Shown: in pieces, positions 16,517-26,022 of the stretch
Layout of the letters: every line of letters starts with the position of its first letter
Position numbering within the stretch: position 1 is the stretch's first letter
Notes under the pieces: model-generated
The model's database searches: none
The model's input: only the letters and a program-made list of their open reading frames with translations
Told to the model about the DNA's origin: nothing
Program-made: the position numbers and the translations under genes
Assembly: GCF_004028635.1 (NCBI RefSeq)
Contig: NZ_RQJW01000009.1
Coordinates: forward strand, 1-64,000
Direction of reading: 5' to 3'
Length of the DNA stretch: 64,000 nt
DNA from: Streptomyces cyaneus
GTDB lineage: Bacteria; Actinomycetota; Actinomycetes; Streptomycetales; Streptomycetaceae

Positions 16517-18283
16517 TCAGGACTTGACGTACAGCTTGTAGAGCATGCAACCGTCGAAGTTCGGGTCCATCTTCACGTTGCCGAGCTTGGAGCCGTGCAT
16601 GTAGATGCGGGCCATGTACACGTCGGGGATGAAGGCACCGGTCTCGGTGACCTGCTTGTCCAGGGCGGCCCACATCTTGTTGGCCTTGTCCTGGTCGGTC
16701 TCGGCGGTCGCGGCCTTGATGGCGGCGTCGACGGCCGGGTCCTTCAGGTGCGAGTAGTTCTGGCCCTGGTCGACGACGTTCTTGCTGTCGAACAGCGGCT
16801 GGAACACCGAGTAACCGGTCGGCCAGTCGGCGGACCAACCACCCCAGTAGACGTCGAACTGGTTGTCCAGCTTGCCGACCTGGTCGTACCAGGTGGTGGA
16901 GTCGATGCCCTTGGTGACGACCTCGAAGCCGGCGGCCTTCAGAGCGTTCTCGATGACGACCTTGATCTTCGCCTGCTGCGGGTCCTGCTGGTAGGCGTAG
17001 ACGACCTTGTAACCGGACTTGCCGGCCTTCTTCAGGATCTCCTTCGCGGCCTTCGGGTCGCCCTCGGGCTTCGCCAGCTTGCCCCAGACGTCCTGCGACT
17101 CGTAACCGGCCACGGCCGGGCTCATGATGCCGGTCGCGTAGTCACCGCGCACCTTGCCACCGAGCAGCTGACGGATGCCGGCGGTGGGCCAGGCCTTGAT
17201 GATGGCCTCGCGGACGGCCTTGTCCTTGACCCGGGAGGTGTTGATCCAGTAGACGCTGACGCCGTTGCCGAGCTGCTGGAAGACGCGGTCCTTGGCCTCG
17301 GTCTGCGCCTTCTGGATGCGCTCCTGCGGGATGGTGCGCCAGCTGACGGCGTACTGGTCCTTGCCGGCGTCGGCCAGCAGACGGTCGATCGCCGTCAGCT
17401 GCTCGATGCCGAAGGTGAAGTCGAACTGGTCCGGGTAGGCGTTGCGGATCGGGTCCGTCGCCGGGTCCCAGTGCTCGTTGCGGACCAGGGTCATCGACTT
17501 GTCGGTGACGTGGGTCTTGACCCGGTAGGGGCCGTTGGAGACCGGCTTCTTGTCGTAGTCCTGCTTGGTGTCCTTCTTCACCGGGGTCGGCGCGTAGGAG
17601 TGCATCGCCACGACGTAGTTGAAGTCGGGACGCGCCTCGGAGAGGTGGAAGGTGATGGTCTTCCCGCTGGTCTCGATCGACTTCAGGTGCTTGCCGCCGT
17701 ACGGGCCGGGGTACGACTTGCGGTAGTCCGTCGAGCCGGTCAGCCAGCTCTGGACGTAGAAGGCGCCCTCGGTGACGAAGTTGGCGAAGCAGCGCTCGAT
17801 GCCGTGGCGGACGTCGTCGACGGTGACGTCGGAGCCGTCCTCCCACTTGACGCCGTCCTTCAGGGTGAAGGACCAGGTCTTGCCGCCGTCCTTCATGGTG
17901 CCCGTGTCGGTGGCGAGGTCACCGACCAGGGTCTGGGAGCCGTCCTCACCGATCTTGTAGCCGGTCAGCGTGCGGGAGATGACGATCGCCGCGAGCGAGT
18001 TCCAGGCGTAGTAGATGCGCTGCGGGTCGAGGTGCGAGAAGTCGTCGTCGTTCAGCAGGTAGGCGGTGCCGCCCTTCTTCGCGCCGGCGACCTCGGGGGC
18101 CGGGCCCTTGGAGTCCTCGGCGGTGCCGATCTTGACGACGGTCGCGTTGGCCTTGGCCGCATCCTGCTTGCCACCGCCACCGCTGTTGTTGGTGGTGTCG
18201 CCGCTGCTGCACGCGGTGAGCACGGAGCTCGACGCCGCCACAACACTGGTGGCTATCAGGAAGTTTCTACGCGAGAAGGACAT
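16517..18283 (-). CDS. Oligopeptide-binding lipoprotein with a Tat-type signal
   Basis: 588-aa family 5 solute-binding protein. The N-terminus SFSRRNFLIATSVVA has a twin-arginine motif (S-R-R-N-F-L) followed by lipobox VLTAC (Cys25), so it is probably exported folded by Tat and then lipidated; bldKB at 3511 lacks this motif. The body has the usual SBP_bac_5 pattern (VGDLATDTG...GGKTWSFTLKDG, then WADWPTGYSVF-like end segments). A Ser/Gly/Asn linker follows the cysteine. Ligand unknown; it should be peptides by operon content. Confidence 0.88.
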   Translation of the reverse strand: MSFSRRNFLIATSVVAASSSVLTACSSGDTTNNSGGGGKQDAAKANATVVKIGTAEDSKGPAPEVAGAKKGGTAYLLNDDDFSHLDPQRIYYAWNSLAAIVISRTLTGYKIGEDGSQTLVGDLATDTGTMKDGGKTWSFTLKDGVKWEDGSDVTVDDVRHGIERCFANFVTEGAFYVQSWLTGSTDYRKSYPGPYGGKHLKSIETSGKTITFHLSEARPDFNYVVAMHSYAPTPVKKDTKQDYDKKPVSNGPYRVKTHVTDKSMTLVRNEHWDPATDPIRNAYPDQFDFTFGIEQLTAIDRLLADAGKDQYAVSWRTIPQERIQKAQTEAKDRVFQQLGNGVSVYWINTSRVKDKAVREAIIKAWPTAGIRQLLGGKVRGDYATGIMSPAVAGYESQDVWGKLAKPEGDPKAAKEILKKAGKSGYKVVYAYQQDPQQAKIKVVIENALKAAGFEVVTKGIDSTTWYDQVGKLDNQFDVYWGGWSADWPTGYSVFQPLFDSKNVVDQGQNYSHLKDPAVDAAIKAATAETDQDKANKMWAALDKQVTETGAFIPDVYMARIYMHGSKLGNVKMDPNFDGCMLYKLYVKS

Positions 18284-18325
18284 CGCATCCTGCCTTCGAA
18301 ATATGAGTGATGAGAGGGATCCGGC

Positions 18326-18347
18326 ACCACGGCACCTTCGCCGTGGT
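18326..18347 (-). promoter_or_regulatory. Intercistronic hairpin before the binding-protein gene
   Basis: Perfect 8-bp stem (18326-18333 with 18340-18347, 6-nt loop) in the 81-nt gap between the leading permease gene and the binding-protein gene. Confidence 0.5.
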
Positions 18348-18364
18348 CCTGAAGTGGGCCGGAG

Positions 18365-19393
18365 TCAGCGCTTGGTCTTCGGGTCGAGTGCGTCGCGCAC
18401 CGAGTCGCCGAGGAGGTTGAACGCCAGAACGAAGATCACCATGGACACGCCAGGGAAGAGCAGGAAGGTGATGTCGTCCTGGTAGACCTGGGCGGCCTGG
18501 CCGATCATGACGCCCCAGTCCGGCGTCGGATCCTGGATGCCCACGCCGAGGAAGGCAAGGCCCGCCTCCGTGGTGACCATCGCAGGGACGCTGAGAGTCG
18601 CCTGGATCAGGATCGGCGTCCAGAGATTGGGCAGCAGTTCCTTGAAGATGATGCGCGCCGGAGATGCTCCCGTGACCTTCGCGGCCTCGACGAACTCCCG
18701 CTCGCGCAGGGCGAGTACCTGGCCGCGCAGAAGTCGGGCGATGGAGGCCCAGCCGAAGACGGTGAGCAGGCCGACGAGGCAGACGACGGTGAGCCAGACG
18801 GGTGTGTTCTCGTCGGCGCCCACGAACAGGGCGAGCACCACGGGGGTGAAGGCCACGAAGAACAACTGCGACGGGAAGGCCAGCAGGATGTCGATGACCC
18901 GGCCGATCAACCAGTCGGTCTTGCCGCCCAGGTAGCCGGCGGTGACTCCGAGCGTCACGCCGATGATCACCACGAGGAGTGTGATGGCCGTGGCGATGAG
19001 CAGGGAGTTGCGGATCCCGTAGAGCAGGAAGGTGAACAGGTCCCGGCCGAGCCCTGGCTCGATGCCGAACCAGAACTCGCCGTCGATGCCACCGTTGGGC
19101 TTCACCGGGAGGCCGTTGTCACCCAGCAGTCCAGGCGTGCTCAGCCCGTACGTCGTGTACGGATCCTTCCCGTACAGCTTGGCTATCAGCGGCGCACACA
19201 ACGCGATCACAAAGAAGAAGATCACGATGCATGCCGCAGCGACGCCCGTACGGTCCCGCTTGAAGCGTCGCCAAGCCAGCTGTCCCGGGGACTTGCTCTC
19301 GTTGGCCGAGGGGGCGGGAGAAGTGATCGACTTCTCGACGCTCTCGTCCGTCACCTCAAGCGGGGCAGCCGCTGATGGAGTTGGGGGGGTCAT
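18365..19393 (-). CDS. Oligopeptide ABC transporter permease (DppC class), second BldK-type operon
   Basis: 342-aa membrane subunit, first gene of the minus-strand operon and counterpart of bldKA. Shared stretches include QLAWRRFKRDRTGV, AKLYGKDPYTTYG and the EAA loop EFVEAAKVTGASPARII. Unlike bldKA it contains no TTA codon. ATG 19393 has AGGAG 6 nt upstream. The promoter must lie in 19394-19886. Confidence 0.88.
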   Translation of the reverse strand: MTPPTPSAAAPLEVTDESVEKSITSPAPSANESKSPGQLAWRRFKRDRTGVAAACIVIFFFVIALCAPLIAKLYGKDPYTTYGLSTPGLLGDNGLPVKPNGGIDGEFWFGIEPGLGRDLFTFLLYGIRNSLLIATAITLLVVIIGVTLGVTAGYLGGKTDWLIGRVIDILLAFPSQLFFVAFTPVVLALFVGADENTPVWLTVVCLVGLLTVFGWASIARLLRGQVLALREREFVEAAKVTGASPARIIFKELLPNLWTPILIQATLSVPAMVTTEAGLAFLGVGIQDPTPDWGVMIGQAAQVYQDDITFLLFPGVSMVIFVLAFNLLGDSVRDALDPKTKR

Positions 19394-19886
19394 GGTGCTC
19401 CTGGCCCAAGGGAGGGTCTGATGACTCCGCAGGGCACGCTCCCCTACGGGCTACGCCGGACTTTTTCAACGCAATTCATTCAAGGTCAATAAATTCTCGG
19501 GCGACTTGGTTGTCTCTTTACGTTTTTTACCCTGCCTTTACCATTCCGTAGCTACGCGGGTAGCGCAACGTAATCGAGTCGTGCCTTGACTCGGACTAAC
19601 TGGACTAATCGGGCAAGGAGTTCGTTATGCGGACGGTCCAGTGCCGAAATGCGTACATCGAGGGGTCGTAATCCAACGGTTCTGCATCGGTACGTGAAGA
19701 TCCATTGCGTGATGAATGGAAGGTCCATCGGTCCGGGGCGGAGAAGTCCGTTTCGTCGCCCGCGCGGACGCCTCGCGGGCGCGTGCATCCGGATGGCGTG
19801 TTGCTCCATTGGCCGGATCCCGTGTGCGATACGTGCCTTTTGACTCGATATTGGCCCGTAACGGATCAGTACCAGAGGAGGCACCC
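19394..19886. promoter_or_regulatory. Divergent control region between two importer operons
   Basis: A 493-bp gap that is AT-rich for this genome at 19460-19560 (several T-runs). It must hold the promoters of the leftward BldK-type operon and the rightward third importer. A perfect 5-bp inverted repeat GCTAC-GCGG-GTAGC lies at 19551-19564, and the pair GGACTAACTGGACTAA lies near 19595-19610. These are operator-like, but no known regulator box was recognised. Confidence 0.45.
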
Positions 19887-21524
19887 ATGCGTGGAGCCAC
19901 GAACGCCGGATGGGCCGCGTGCGCGGTGGCGGTCGCGCTCGCGGCGACGGCCTGCGGAGGCGGAGGTGACAGCGGGGGCGAGGGCGGCAGTGGCGGCGGC
20001 GCGGTGCTCAGCTCCTCGTGGACCGATCCGCAGAACCCGCTGGAGCCGGCCAACACCAACGAGGTGCAGGGCGGCAAGGTGCTCTCCATGATCTTCCGCG
20101 GGCTGAAGCAGTACGACCCGAAGACCGGCGAGGCCGAGGACATGCTCGCCGAGAAGATCGAGACCTCCGACTCGCGGAACTACACCGTCACCGTCAAGGA
20201 CGGCTGGACCTTCAGCAACGGCGAGAAGGTCACCGCCAAGTCCTTCGTGGACGCCTGGAACTACGGGGCGAGCCTGAAGAACAACCAGAAGAACGCCTAC
20301 TTCTTCAGCTACATCGAGGGCTACGACAAGGTCCACCCGGCCAAGGGCGAGCAGCGCGCCGAGACGATGTCCGGGCTGAAGGTCACGGGCGAGCGGACCT
20401 TCACGGTCAGGCTCAGCCAGAAGTTCTCGAGCTTCCCCGACACCCTCGGCTACAACGCCTTCGTCCCGCTGCCCCGGGCGTTCTACGACGACCACGACGG
20501 CTGGCTGGCCAAGCCGGTCGGCAACGGCCCGTACGCCGTGGAGTCGTACACCAAGGGCTCCGAGATGCGCCTGACGAAGTGGGACGCCTACCCGGGCGAG
20601 GACGCGGCGCGCAACGGAGGCGTCACCCTCAAGGTCTACACGGACAACAACACGGCCTACACCGACCTGATGGCCGGCAACCTCGACCTCGTCGACGACG
20701 TACCGGCCCAGCAGCTGAAGAACGTCGAGAACGACCTCGGCGACCGCTACCTCAACACCCCGGCCGGCATCATCCAGACCCTGGCCTTCCCCTACTACGA
20801 CAAGGACTGGAACAAGGCCGGCTCGGTCAAGGTCCGCAAGGGCCTGTCCCGCGCGATCAACCGCGAGCAGATCACCGACACCATCTTCCAGAAGACCCGC
20901 ACCCCCGCCACCGACTGGACCTCACCCGTCCTCGGCGCGGACGGCGGCTACAAGGAGGGGCTGTGCGGTGAGTGGTGCCGGTACGACGCCGCCGCGGCGA
21001 AGAAGCTGATCGAGGAGGGCGGCGGGCTGCCCGGCGGCCAGGTGAAGATCACGTACAACGCGGACACCGGCTCCCACAAGCTGTGGGTGGACGCCGTCTG
21101 CAACTCCATCAACAACGCGCTCGACAACGACCGGGCCTGTGTCGGCAACCCCATCGGCACCTTCGCCGACTTCCGGAGCAAGAGCACCACCCAGAAGCTC
21201 TCCGGCCCCTTCCGGGCGGGCTGGCAGATGGACTACCCCCTCACCCAGAACTTCCTCCAGCCGCTCTACTACACCGACGCCTCCTCCAACGACGGCAAGT
21301 GGTCCAACGAGGAGTTCGACAAGCTCGTCGACGAGGCGAACGCCGAGACCGACCCCGCGAGGGCCGTGGAGATGTTCCAGAAGGCCGAGGCGGTCGTCCG
21401 GGACAACATGGCGGCCATCCCGCTCTGGTACCAGAACGGCAGCGCCGGCTGGTCCGAGCGGCTGTCGAACGTGGCCCTCAACCCCTTCAGCGTCCCGGTC
21501 TACGACCAGATCAAGGTCGGCTGA
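19887..21524 (+). CDS. Oligopeptide-binding lipoprotein, third importer
   Basis: 545-aa family 5 solute-binding protein (DppA/OppA type) with a short signal peptide, lipobox AATAC (Cys23) and a Gly/Ser linker. It differs in pattern from the two BldK-type binding proteins: SSSWTDPQNPLEPANTNEV at the domain start and WYQNGSAGWSERL near the end. AGAGGAGG precedes ATG 19887 by 5 nt, a very strong ribosome site. It leads an operon ordered lipoprotein, DppB, DppC, ATPase, ATPase, matching what I recall as SCO5117-SCO5121. Confidence 0.9.
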   Translation: MRGATNAGWAACAVAVALAATACGGGGDSGGEGGSGGGAVLSSSWTDPQNPLEPANTNEVQGGKVLSMIFRGLKQYDPKTGEAEDMLAEKIETSDSRNYTVTVKDGWTFSNGEKVTAKSFVDAWNYGASLKNNQKNAYFFSYIEGYDKVHPAKGEQRAETMSGLKVTGERTFTVRLSQKFSSFPDTLGYNAFVPLPRAFYDDHDGWLAKPVGNGPYAVESYTKGSEMRLTKWDAYPGEDAARNGGVTLKVYTDNNTAYTDLMAGNLDLVDDVPAQQLKNVENDLGDRYLNTPAGIIQTLAFPYYDKDWNKAGSVKVRKGLSRAINREQITDTIFQKTRTPATDWTSPVLGADGGYKEGLCGEWCRYDAAAAKKLIEEGGGLPGGQVKITYNADTGSHKLWVDAVCNSINNALDNDRACVGNPIGTFADFRSKSTTQKLSGPFRAGWQMDYPLTQNFLQPLYYTDASSNDGKWSNEEFDKLVDEANAETDPARAVEMFQKAEAVVRDNMAAIPLWYQNGSAGWSERLSNVALNPFSVPVYDQIKVG

Positions 21525-21530
21525 GCCGCC

Positions 21531-22454
21531 ATGGGGCGGTACGTCGTCCGGCGCCTGGTGCAGATGGTCCCGGTGTTCATCGGATCGACCCTGCTGATCT
21601 TCCTCATGGTGAACGTGATGGGCGACCCCGTCGCGGGCCTGTGCGGCGACCGGCAGTGCGACGCGGCGACTGCTGCCCAGCTGAAGAAGGAGTTCGGCCT
21701 CGACCAGCCCGTGTGGCAGCAGTACCTGACCTACATGGGGAACCTCTTCACCGGAGACTTCGGTACGGCGTTCAATGGCCAGGAAGTCACCGAGCTGATG
21801 TCGACGGCCTTCCCGGTCACCTTCCGGCTCACCGTCGTGGCGATCCTCTTCGAGGTGCTGATCGGGATCACGCTGGGGGTGGTGACCGGCCTGCGCCGCG
21901 GCCGCCCCGTCGACACCGGCGTCCTGCTGCTCACCCTCGTCGTCATCTCGGTCCCCACCTTCGTCACGGGCCTGCTGCTCCAGCTCCTGCTGGGCGTGGA
22001 ACGGGACTGGATCCGTCCCTCCGTCTCCCCGGCAGCCCCCTTCGGCGAGCTGATCGTCCCCGGCCTCGTCCTCGCCTCGGTCTCCCTGGCGTACGTCACC
22101 CGTCTGACCCGCACGTCCATCGCCGAGAACCGGCGCTCCGACTACGTCCGTACAGCCATCGCCAAGGGCCTGCCCAGACGCCGAGTCGTCACCCGGCACC
22201 TCCTGCGCAACTCCCTCATCCCCGTCGTCACCTTCATCGGCGCGGACATCGGGTTCCTCATGGGCGGCGCGATCGTCACCGAGCGGATCTTCAACATCCA
22301 CGGCGTCGGCTATCAGCTCTACCAAGGCATCCTGCGCCAGAACACCCAGACGGTCGTCGGCTTCGTGACGGTCCTCGTCCTCGTCTTCCTCCTCTGCAAC
22401 CTGGTCGTCGATCTCCTGTACGCCGTACTCGACCCGAGGATCCGCTATGCCTGA
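21531..22454 (+). CDS. Peptide ABC transporter permease (DppB class), third importer
   Basis: 307-aa membrane subunit beginning MGRYVVRRLVQMVPVFIG, with the classical DppB length and no long cysteine-rich outer insertion apart from a Cys pair (LCGDRQCDAA). The EAA loop is RTAIAKGLPRRRVVTRH. It starts 6 nt after the lipoprotein stop and overlaps the next gene by 8 nt, so translation is likely coupled. No hairpin follows the lipoprotein gene here, unlike the two BldK-type operons. Confidence 0.9.
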   Translation: MGRYVVRRLVQMVPVFIGSTLLIFLMVNVMGDPVAGLCGDRQCDAATAAQLKKEFGLDQPVWQQYLTYMGNLFTGDFGTAFNGQEVTELMSTAFPVTFRLTVVAILFEVLIGITLGVVTGLRRGRPVDTGVLLLTLVVISVPTFVTGLLLQLLLGVERDWIRPSVSPAAPFGELIVPGLVLASVSLAYVTRLTRTSIAENRRSDYVRTAIAKGLPRRRVVTRHLLRNSLIPVVTFIGADIGFLMGGAIVTERIFNIHGVGYQLYQGILRQNTQTVVGFVTVLVLVFLLCNLVVDLLYAVLDPRIRYA

Positions 22455-23442
22455 GCCGTCGTTCGAGTCCGAGGGGGTGATCGCGGGGACGGCGATGGGC
22501 GCGGCGACGGACCTCGCCACGACCGACGCGGAGACGCTTCACAAGCGGCCGTCCGCCGCCGCCGAGCCGGGCCCGGGCGGCACCGAACCGGCCGGCAAGC
22601 CCCGGTCCCTGTGGTCCGACGCCTGGCGGGACCTGCGCCGCAACCCCGTCTTCGTCGTCTCGGCCCTGATCATCCTCTTCCTGGTCGTCATCTCCCTGTG
22701 GCCCTCGGCGATCGCCTCCGGCAGCCCCCTCAAATGCGACCTCGCCAAGGCCCAGCAGGGTTCCGCGCCGGGCCATCCCTTCGGCTACGACGGCCAGGGC
22801 TGCGACGTCTACACGCGCACGGTCCACGGCGCCCGTACGTCCGTCACGGTCGGCGTCTGCGCCACGCTCGGGGTCGCGATCCTCGGCTCGGTGCTGGGCG
22901 CGCTGGCCGGCTTCTTCGGCGGCCTGTGGGACGCGGTCCTCTCCCGCATCACCGACGTCTTCTTCGCCATCCCGGTCATCCTCGGCGGCCTGGTCCTGCT
23001 GTCGGTGGTGACCAGCAACTCCGTCTGGCCGGTCATCGGCTTCATCGTGCTGCTCGGCTGGCCGCAGATCTCCCGCATCGCGCGCGGCGCGGTCATCACC
23101 GCCAAACAGAACGACTACGTGCAGGCCGCCCGCGCCCTGGGCGCCTCCAACTCCCGCCTCCTGCTGCGCCACATCGCGCCGAACGCCGTAGCCCCGGTGA
23201 TCGTGGTCGCGACCATCGCGCTCGGCACGTACATCGCCCTGGAGGCAACCCTGTCCTACCTCGGCGTAGGCCTGAAACCCCCGAGCGTCTCCTGGGGCAT
23301 CGACATCTCCGCGGCCTCCCCCTACATCCGCAACGCCCCCCACGCCCTCCTCTGGCCCTCGGGCGCCCTGGCGATCACGGTCCTGGCCTTCATCATGCTG
23401 GGCGACGCGGTGCGCGATGCCCTGGATCCGAAGCTGAGGTGA
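22447..23442 (+). CDS. Peptide ABC transporter permease (DppC class), third importer
   Basis: 331-aa membrane subunit with a long cytoplasmic N-terminal tail of about 70 aa rich in Ala, Glu and Pro, a first helix (FVVSALIILFLVVISLW), an outer loop with two cysteines (KCDLAKAQ and GQGCDVYTR) and the EAA loop QAARALGASNSRLLLRH. The C-terminus FIMLGDAVRDALDPKLR is partly duplicated downstream. Confidence 0.9.
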   Translation: MPEPSFESEGVIAGTAMGAATDLATTDAETLHKRPSAAAEPGPGGTEPAGKPRSLWSDAWRDLRRNPVFVVSALIILFLVVISLWPSAIASGSPLKCDLAKAQQGSAPGHPFGYDGQGCDVYTRTVHGARTSVTVGVCATLGVAILGSVLGALAGFFGGLWDAVLSRITDVFFAIPVILGGLVLLSVVTSNSVWPVIGFIVLLGWPQISRIARGAVITAKQNDYVQAARALGASNSRLLLRHIAPNAVAPVIVVATIALGTYIALEATLSYLGVGLKPPSVSWGIDISAASPYIRNAPHALLWPSGALAITVLAFIMLGDAVRDALDPKLR

Positions 23443-23817
23443 GGGCGTGGTGGGTCGGTGGTGCGGGATGTGGGTGGGGGCTGGGGCTGGGGCGGTTCGT
23501 CGTGTGCCCCGCGCCGGTCGGCGTCGGCGGTCCCGGTGCAGGCCTTCATCGTGTTCGGCGACGTGGTGCGCGCTGCAAGACGGTGGTGCGACGCCCCGTA
23601 TGCCCTGTCGTGGCCGATCCGGCGCCCGGCCGCCGATCCGGCAGCCAGGCCCCGACCGGCCCGGGCCGCGCAGGCCGGCCCGACCGGCCACCCAGGGCGA
23701 GCGGCCGCACCCGTCGGCCACAGGCCATGTGGACAGGCCCCGTCCTGATGTCTGCACCACGCGGCGGCACGCCATCCGTGCGACGCCCTCGATCCGAAGC
23801 TGAGGTGAGCCGACGTC
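23443..23817 (+). repeat. Decayed duplicate of the permease 3' end
   Basis: This 375-bp spacer splits an otherwise overlapping operon. At 23540-23573 it repeats in altered form the permease end (AFIVFGDVVRAAR versus AFIMLGDAVRDAL). At 23788-23808 it repeats the last codons exactly (GATCCGAAGCTGAGGTGA, as at 23427-23444). About 210 bp of unrelated GC-rich sequence lies between the two halves. I see no convincing gene in it. Confidence 0.75.
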
Positions 23818-24792
23818 ATGTTGCTCGAAGTTCGTGATCTGCAGGTGGAGTTCAGGACCCGGGACGGGGTCGCCAAAGCCGTCAACGGCGTCAACTACGG
23901 CGTGGAAGCGGGGGAGACGCTCGCCGTGCTCGGGGAGTCCGGGTCCGGGAAGTCGGTGACCGCGCAGGCGGTGATGGGGATCCTGGACATGCCGCCCGGG
24001 AGGATCACCGGGGGCGAGATCCTCTTCCAGGGGCGGGACCTGCTCAAGCTGAAGGAAGAGGAGCGGCGCAAGGTCCGCGGCGCCGAGATGGCGATGATCT
24101 TCCAGGACGCCCTGTCGTCGCTGAACCCCGTGCTGACCGTCGGCGACCAGCTCGGCGAGATGTTCGTCGTGCACCGCGGGATGTCGAGGAAGGACGCCCG
24201 GGCGAAGGCCGTCGAGCTGATGGACCGGGTACGGATCCCGGCCGCGAGAGAGCGCGTGCGGCAGTACCCGCACCAGTTCTCCGGCGGTATGCGCCAGCGC
24301 ATCATGATCGCGATGGCGCTCGCCCTGGAACCCGCGCTGATCATCGCCGACGAGCCGACCACCGCGCTGGACGTCACCGTCCAGGCCCAGGTCATGGATC
24401 TGCTCGCGGAGTTGCAGCGCGAGTACCACATGGGGCTGATCCTCATCACCCATGACCTCGGTGTCGTCGCCGACGTCGCCGACCGCATCGCCGTCATGTA
24501 CGCGGGGCGGATCGTCGAGCAGGCCCCGGTGCACGACATCTACAAGGCGCCGGCCCACCCCTACACGCGTGGACTCCTCGATTCCATCCCTCGTCTCGAT
24601 CAGAAGGGGCAGGAGCTGTACGCGATCAAGGGCCTGCCGCCCAACCTGATGAACATCCCTCCTGGTTGCGCGTTCAACCCCCGGTGCCCGATGGCTCAGG
24701 ACGTGTGCCGCACGGACGTACCGCCGCTGTACGAGGCCGGCGACCAGCGGGTCAGCGCCTGCCACTTCTCGAGGGAGTGCCTCAATGGTTGA
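23818..24792 (+). CDS. Peptide ABC transporter ATPase (DppD class), third importer
   Basis: 324-aa ATPase starting [17 protein letters not shown], with Walker A GESGSGKS, signature FSGGMRQR, Walker [13 protein letters not shown] and the C-terminal [11 protein letters not shown] cysteine motif. No good ribosome site is seen before ATG 23818; a duplicated stop region (GAGGTGAGC) stands there instead. It overlaps the next gene by 8 nt. Confidence 0.9.
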   Translation: MLLEVRDLQVEFRTRDGVAKAVNGVNYGVEAGETLAVLGESGSGKSVTAQAVMGILDMPPGRITGGEILFQGRDLLKLKEEERRKVRGAEMAMIFQDALSSLNPVLTVGDQLGEMFVVHRGMSRKDARAKAVELMDRVRIPAARERVRQYPHQFSGGMRQRIMIAMALALEPALIIADEPTTALDVTVQAQVMDLLAELQREYHMGLILITHDLGVVADVADRIAVMYAGRIVEQAPVHDIYKAPAHPYTRGLLDSIPRLDQKGQELYAIKGLPPNLMNIPPGCAFNPRCPMAQDVCRTDVPPLYEAGDQRVSACHFSRECLNG

Positions 24793-25798
24793 GCCGATCC
24801 TCGAAGTGAGTGGACTGGTCAAGCACTACCCGTTGACGCAAGGCATCCTGCTCAGGAAACAGGTCGGCGCCGTCAGGGCTGTTGACGGTGTGGACTTCAC
24901 GCTCAACAAAGGGGAGACCCTCGGCATCGTCGGGGAGTCCGGCTGCGGCAAGTCGACGGTCGCCAAGATGCTCGTCAATCTCGAGCGCCCGACGGCCGGT
25001 TCGATCAAGTACAAGGGCGAGGACATCACCAAACTGTCCGGCCGCGCCCTGAAGGCCGTACGCCGCAACATCCAGATGGTGTTCCAGGACCCGTACACCT
25101 CCCTCAACCCCCGGATGACGGTGGGCGACATCATCGGCGAGCCGTACGACATCCACCCCGAGGTGGCCCCGAAGGGCGACCGCCGCCGCAAGGTGCGGGA
25201 CCTGCTGGACGTGGTCGGCCTCAACCCGGAGTACATCAACCGCTATCCGCACCAGTTCTCCGGCGGCCAGCGCCAACGCATCGGCATCGCCCGGGGACTG
25301 GCGCTGCGCCCGGAGGTCATCGTCGCCGACGAACCGGTCTCCGCGCTGGACGTCTCGGTCCAGGCCCAGGTCATCAACCTGATGGACCGCCTGCAGAACG
25401 AGTTCGACCTCTCCTACGTCTTCATCGCCCACGACCTGTCGATCGTCCGGCACATCTCGGACCGGGTCGGGGTGATGTACCTCGGCCGGATGGTGGAGAT
25501 CGGCAGGGACACCGAGATCTACGACCACCCCACGCACCCCTACACCCAGGCGCTGCTCTCCGCGGTCCCCGTCCCCGACCCCGAGGCCCGTGAACACCGC
25601 GAGCGCATCATCCTCACGGGCGACGTCCCGTCCCCGACCAACGTCCCCTCCGGCTGCCGCTTCCGCACCCGCTGCTGGAAGGCGCAGGAACGGTGCGCCC
25701 TGGAGGCACCGCCGCTCGCGGTGCCGTCGCGCTTCGGGGAGGCGAGCGGGCCCGAGGCGCACGACTGCGCCTGTCACTTCGCGGAGGCCGTGTCATAG
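24785..25798 (+). CDS. Peptide ABC transporter ATPase (DppF class), third importer
   Basis: 337-aa ATPase with [16 protein letters not shown], Walker [11 protein letters not shown]-loop [12 protein letters not shown], signature FSGGQRQR, Walker [13 protein letters not shown] and the [12 protein letters not shown] tail. Translation is coupled to the previous ATPase by overlap. It is the last gene of the operon. Confidence 0.9.
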   Translation: MVEPILEVSGLVKHYPLTQGILLRKQVGAVRAVDGVDFTLNKGETLGIVGESGCGKSTVAKMLVNLERPTAGSIKYKGEDITKLSGRALKAVRRNIQMVFQDPYTSLNPRMTVGDIIGEPYDIHPEVAPKGDRRRKVRDLLDVVGLNPEYINRYPHQFSGGQRQRIGIARGLALRPEVIVADEPVSALDVSVQAQVINLMDRLQNEFDLSYVFIAHDLSIVRHISDRVGVMYLGRMVEIGRDTEIYDHPTHPYTQALLSAVPVPDPEAREHRERIILTGDVPSPTNVPSGCRFRTRCWKAQERCALEAPPLAVPSRFGEASGPEAHDCACHFAEAVS

Positions 25799-25817
25799 CC
25801 GTACAAACACACGCGAA

Positions 25818-25833
25818 CTGCGTTAACACGCAG
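25818..25833. promoter_or_regulatory. Palindrome downstream of the third importer
   Basis: Perfect 6-bp inverted repeat CTGCGT-TAAC-ACGCAG, 20 nt after the ATPase stop. It could be an operator for the small gene at 26023 or the base of a weak hairpin. Confidence 0.4.
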
Positions 25834-25906
25834 GCAACTCAGCCGACCCGATCCCGATATACGGACGCGTCAGGCTGAACAGCGTACGGCCGTGCGGGTG
25901 CCGTAA

Positions 25907-25940
25907 ACGAGCCGGGGTGCGCCATGTCACCCCGGCTCGT
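25907..25940 (+). terminator. Terminator of the third importer operon
   Basis: Perfect 13-bp stem (25907-25919 with 25928-25940) with an 8-nt loop, about 110 nt after the ATPase stop. Confidence 0.8.
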
Positions 25941-26022
25941 TGCTGTGCGGCGCCAGGTCCTGAGCGAGCGGATGAGTACGGATACTCAGGACGCCCGCCC
26001 GCCCCTGCACGAGGCTTGATCC

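Noticed and set aside
15383-18310. Open frame of nearly 3 kb antisense to the second importer
   Set aside because: Shadow of real permease and lipoprotein genes whose motifs and ribosome sites are clear on the minus strand.
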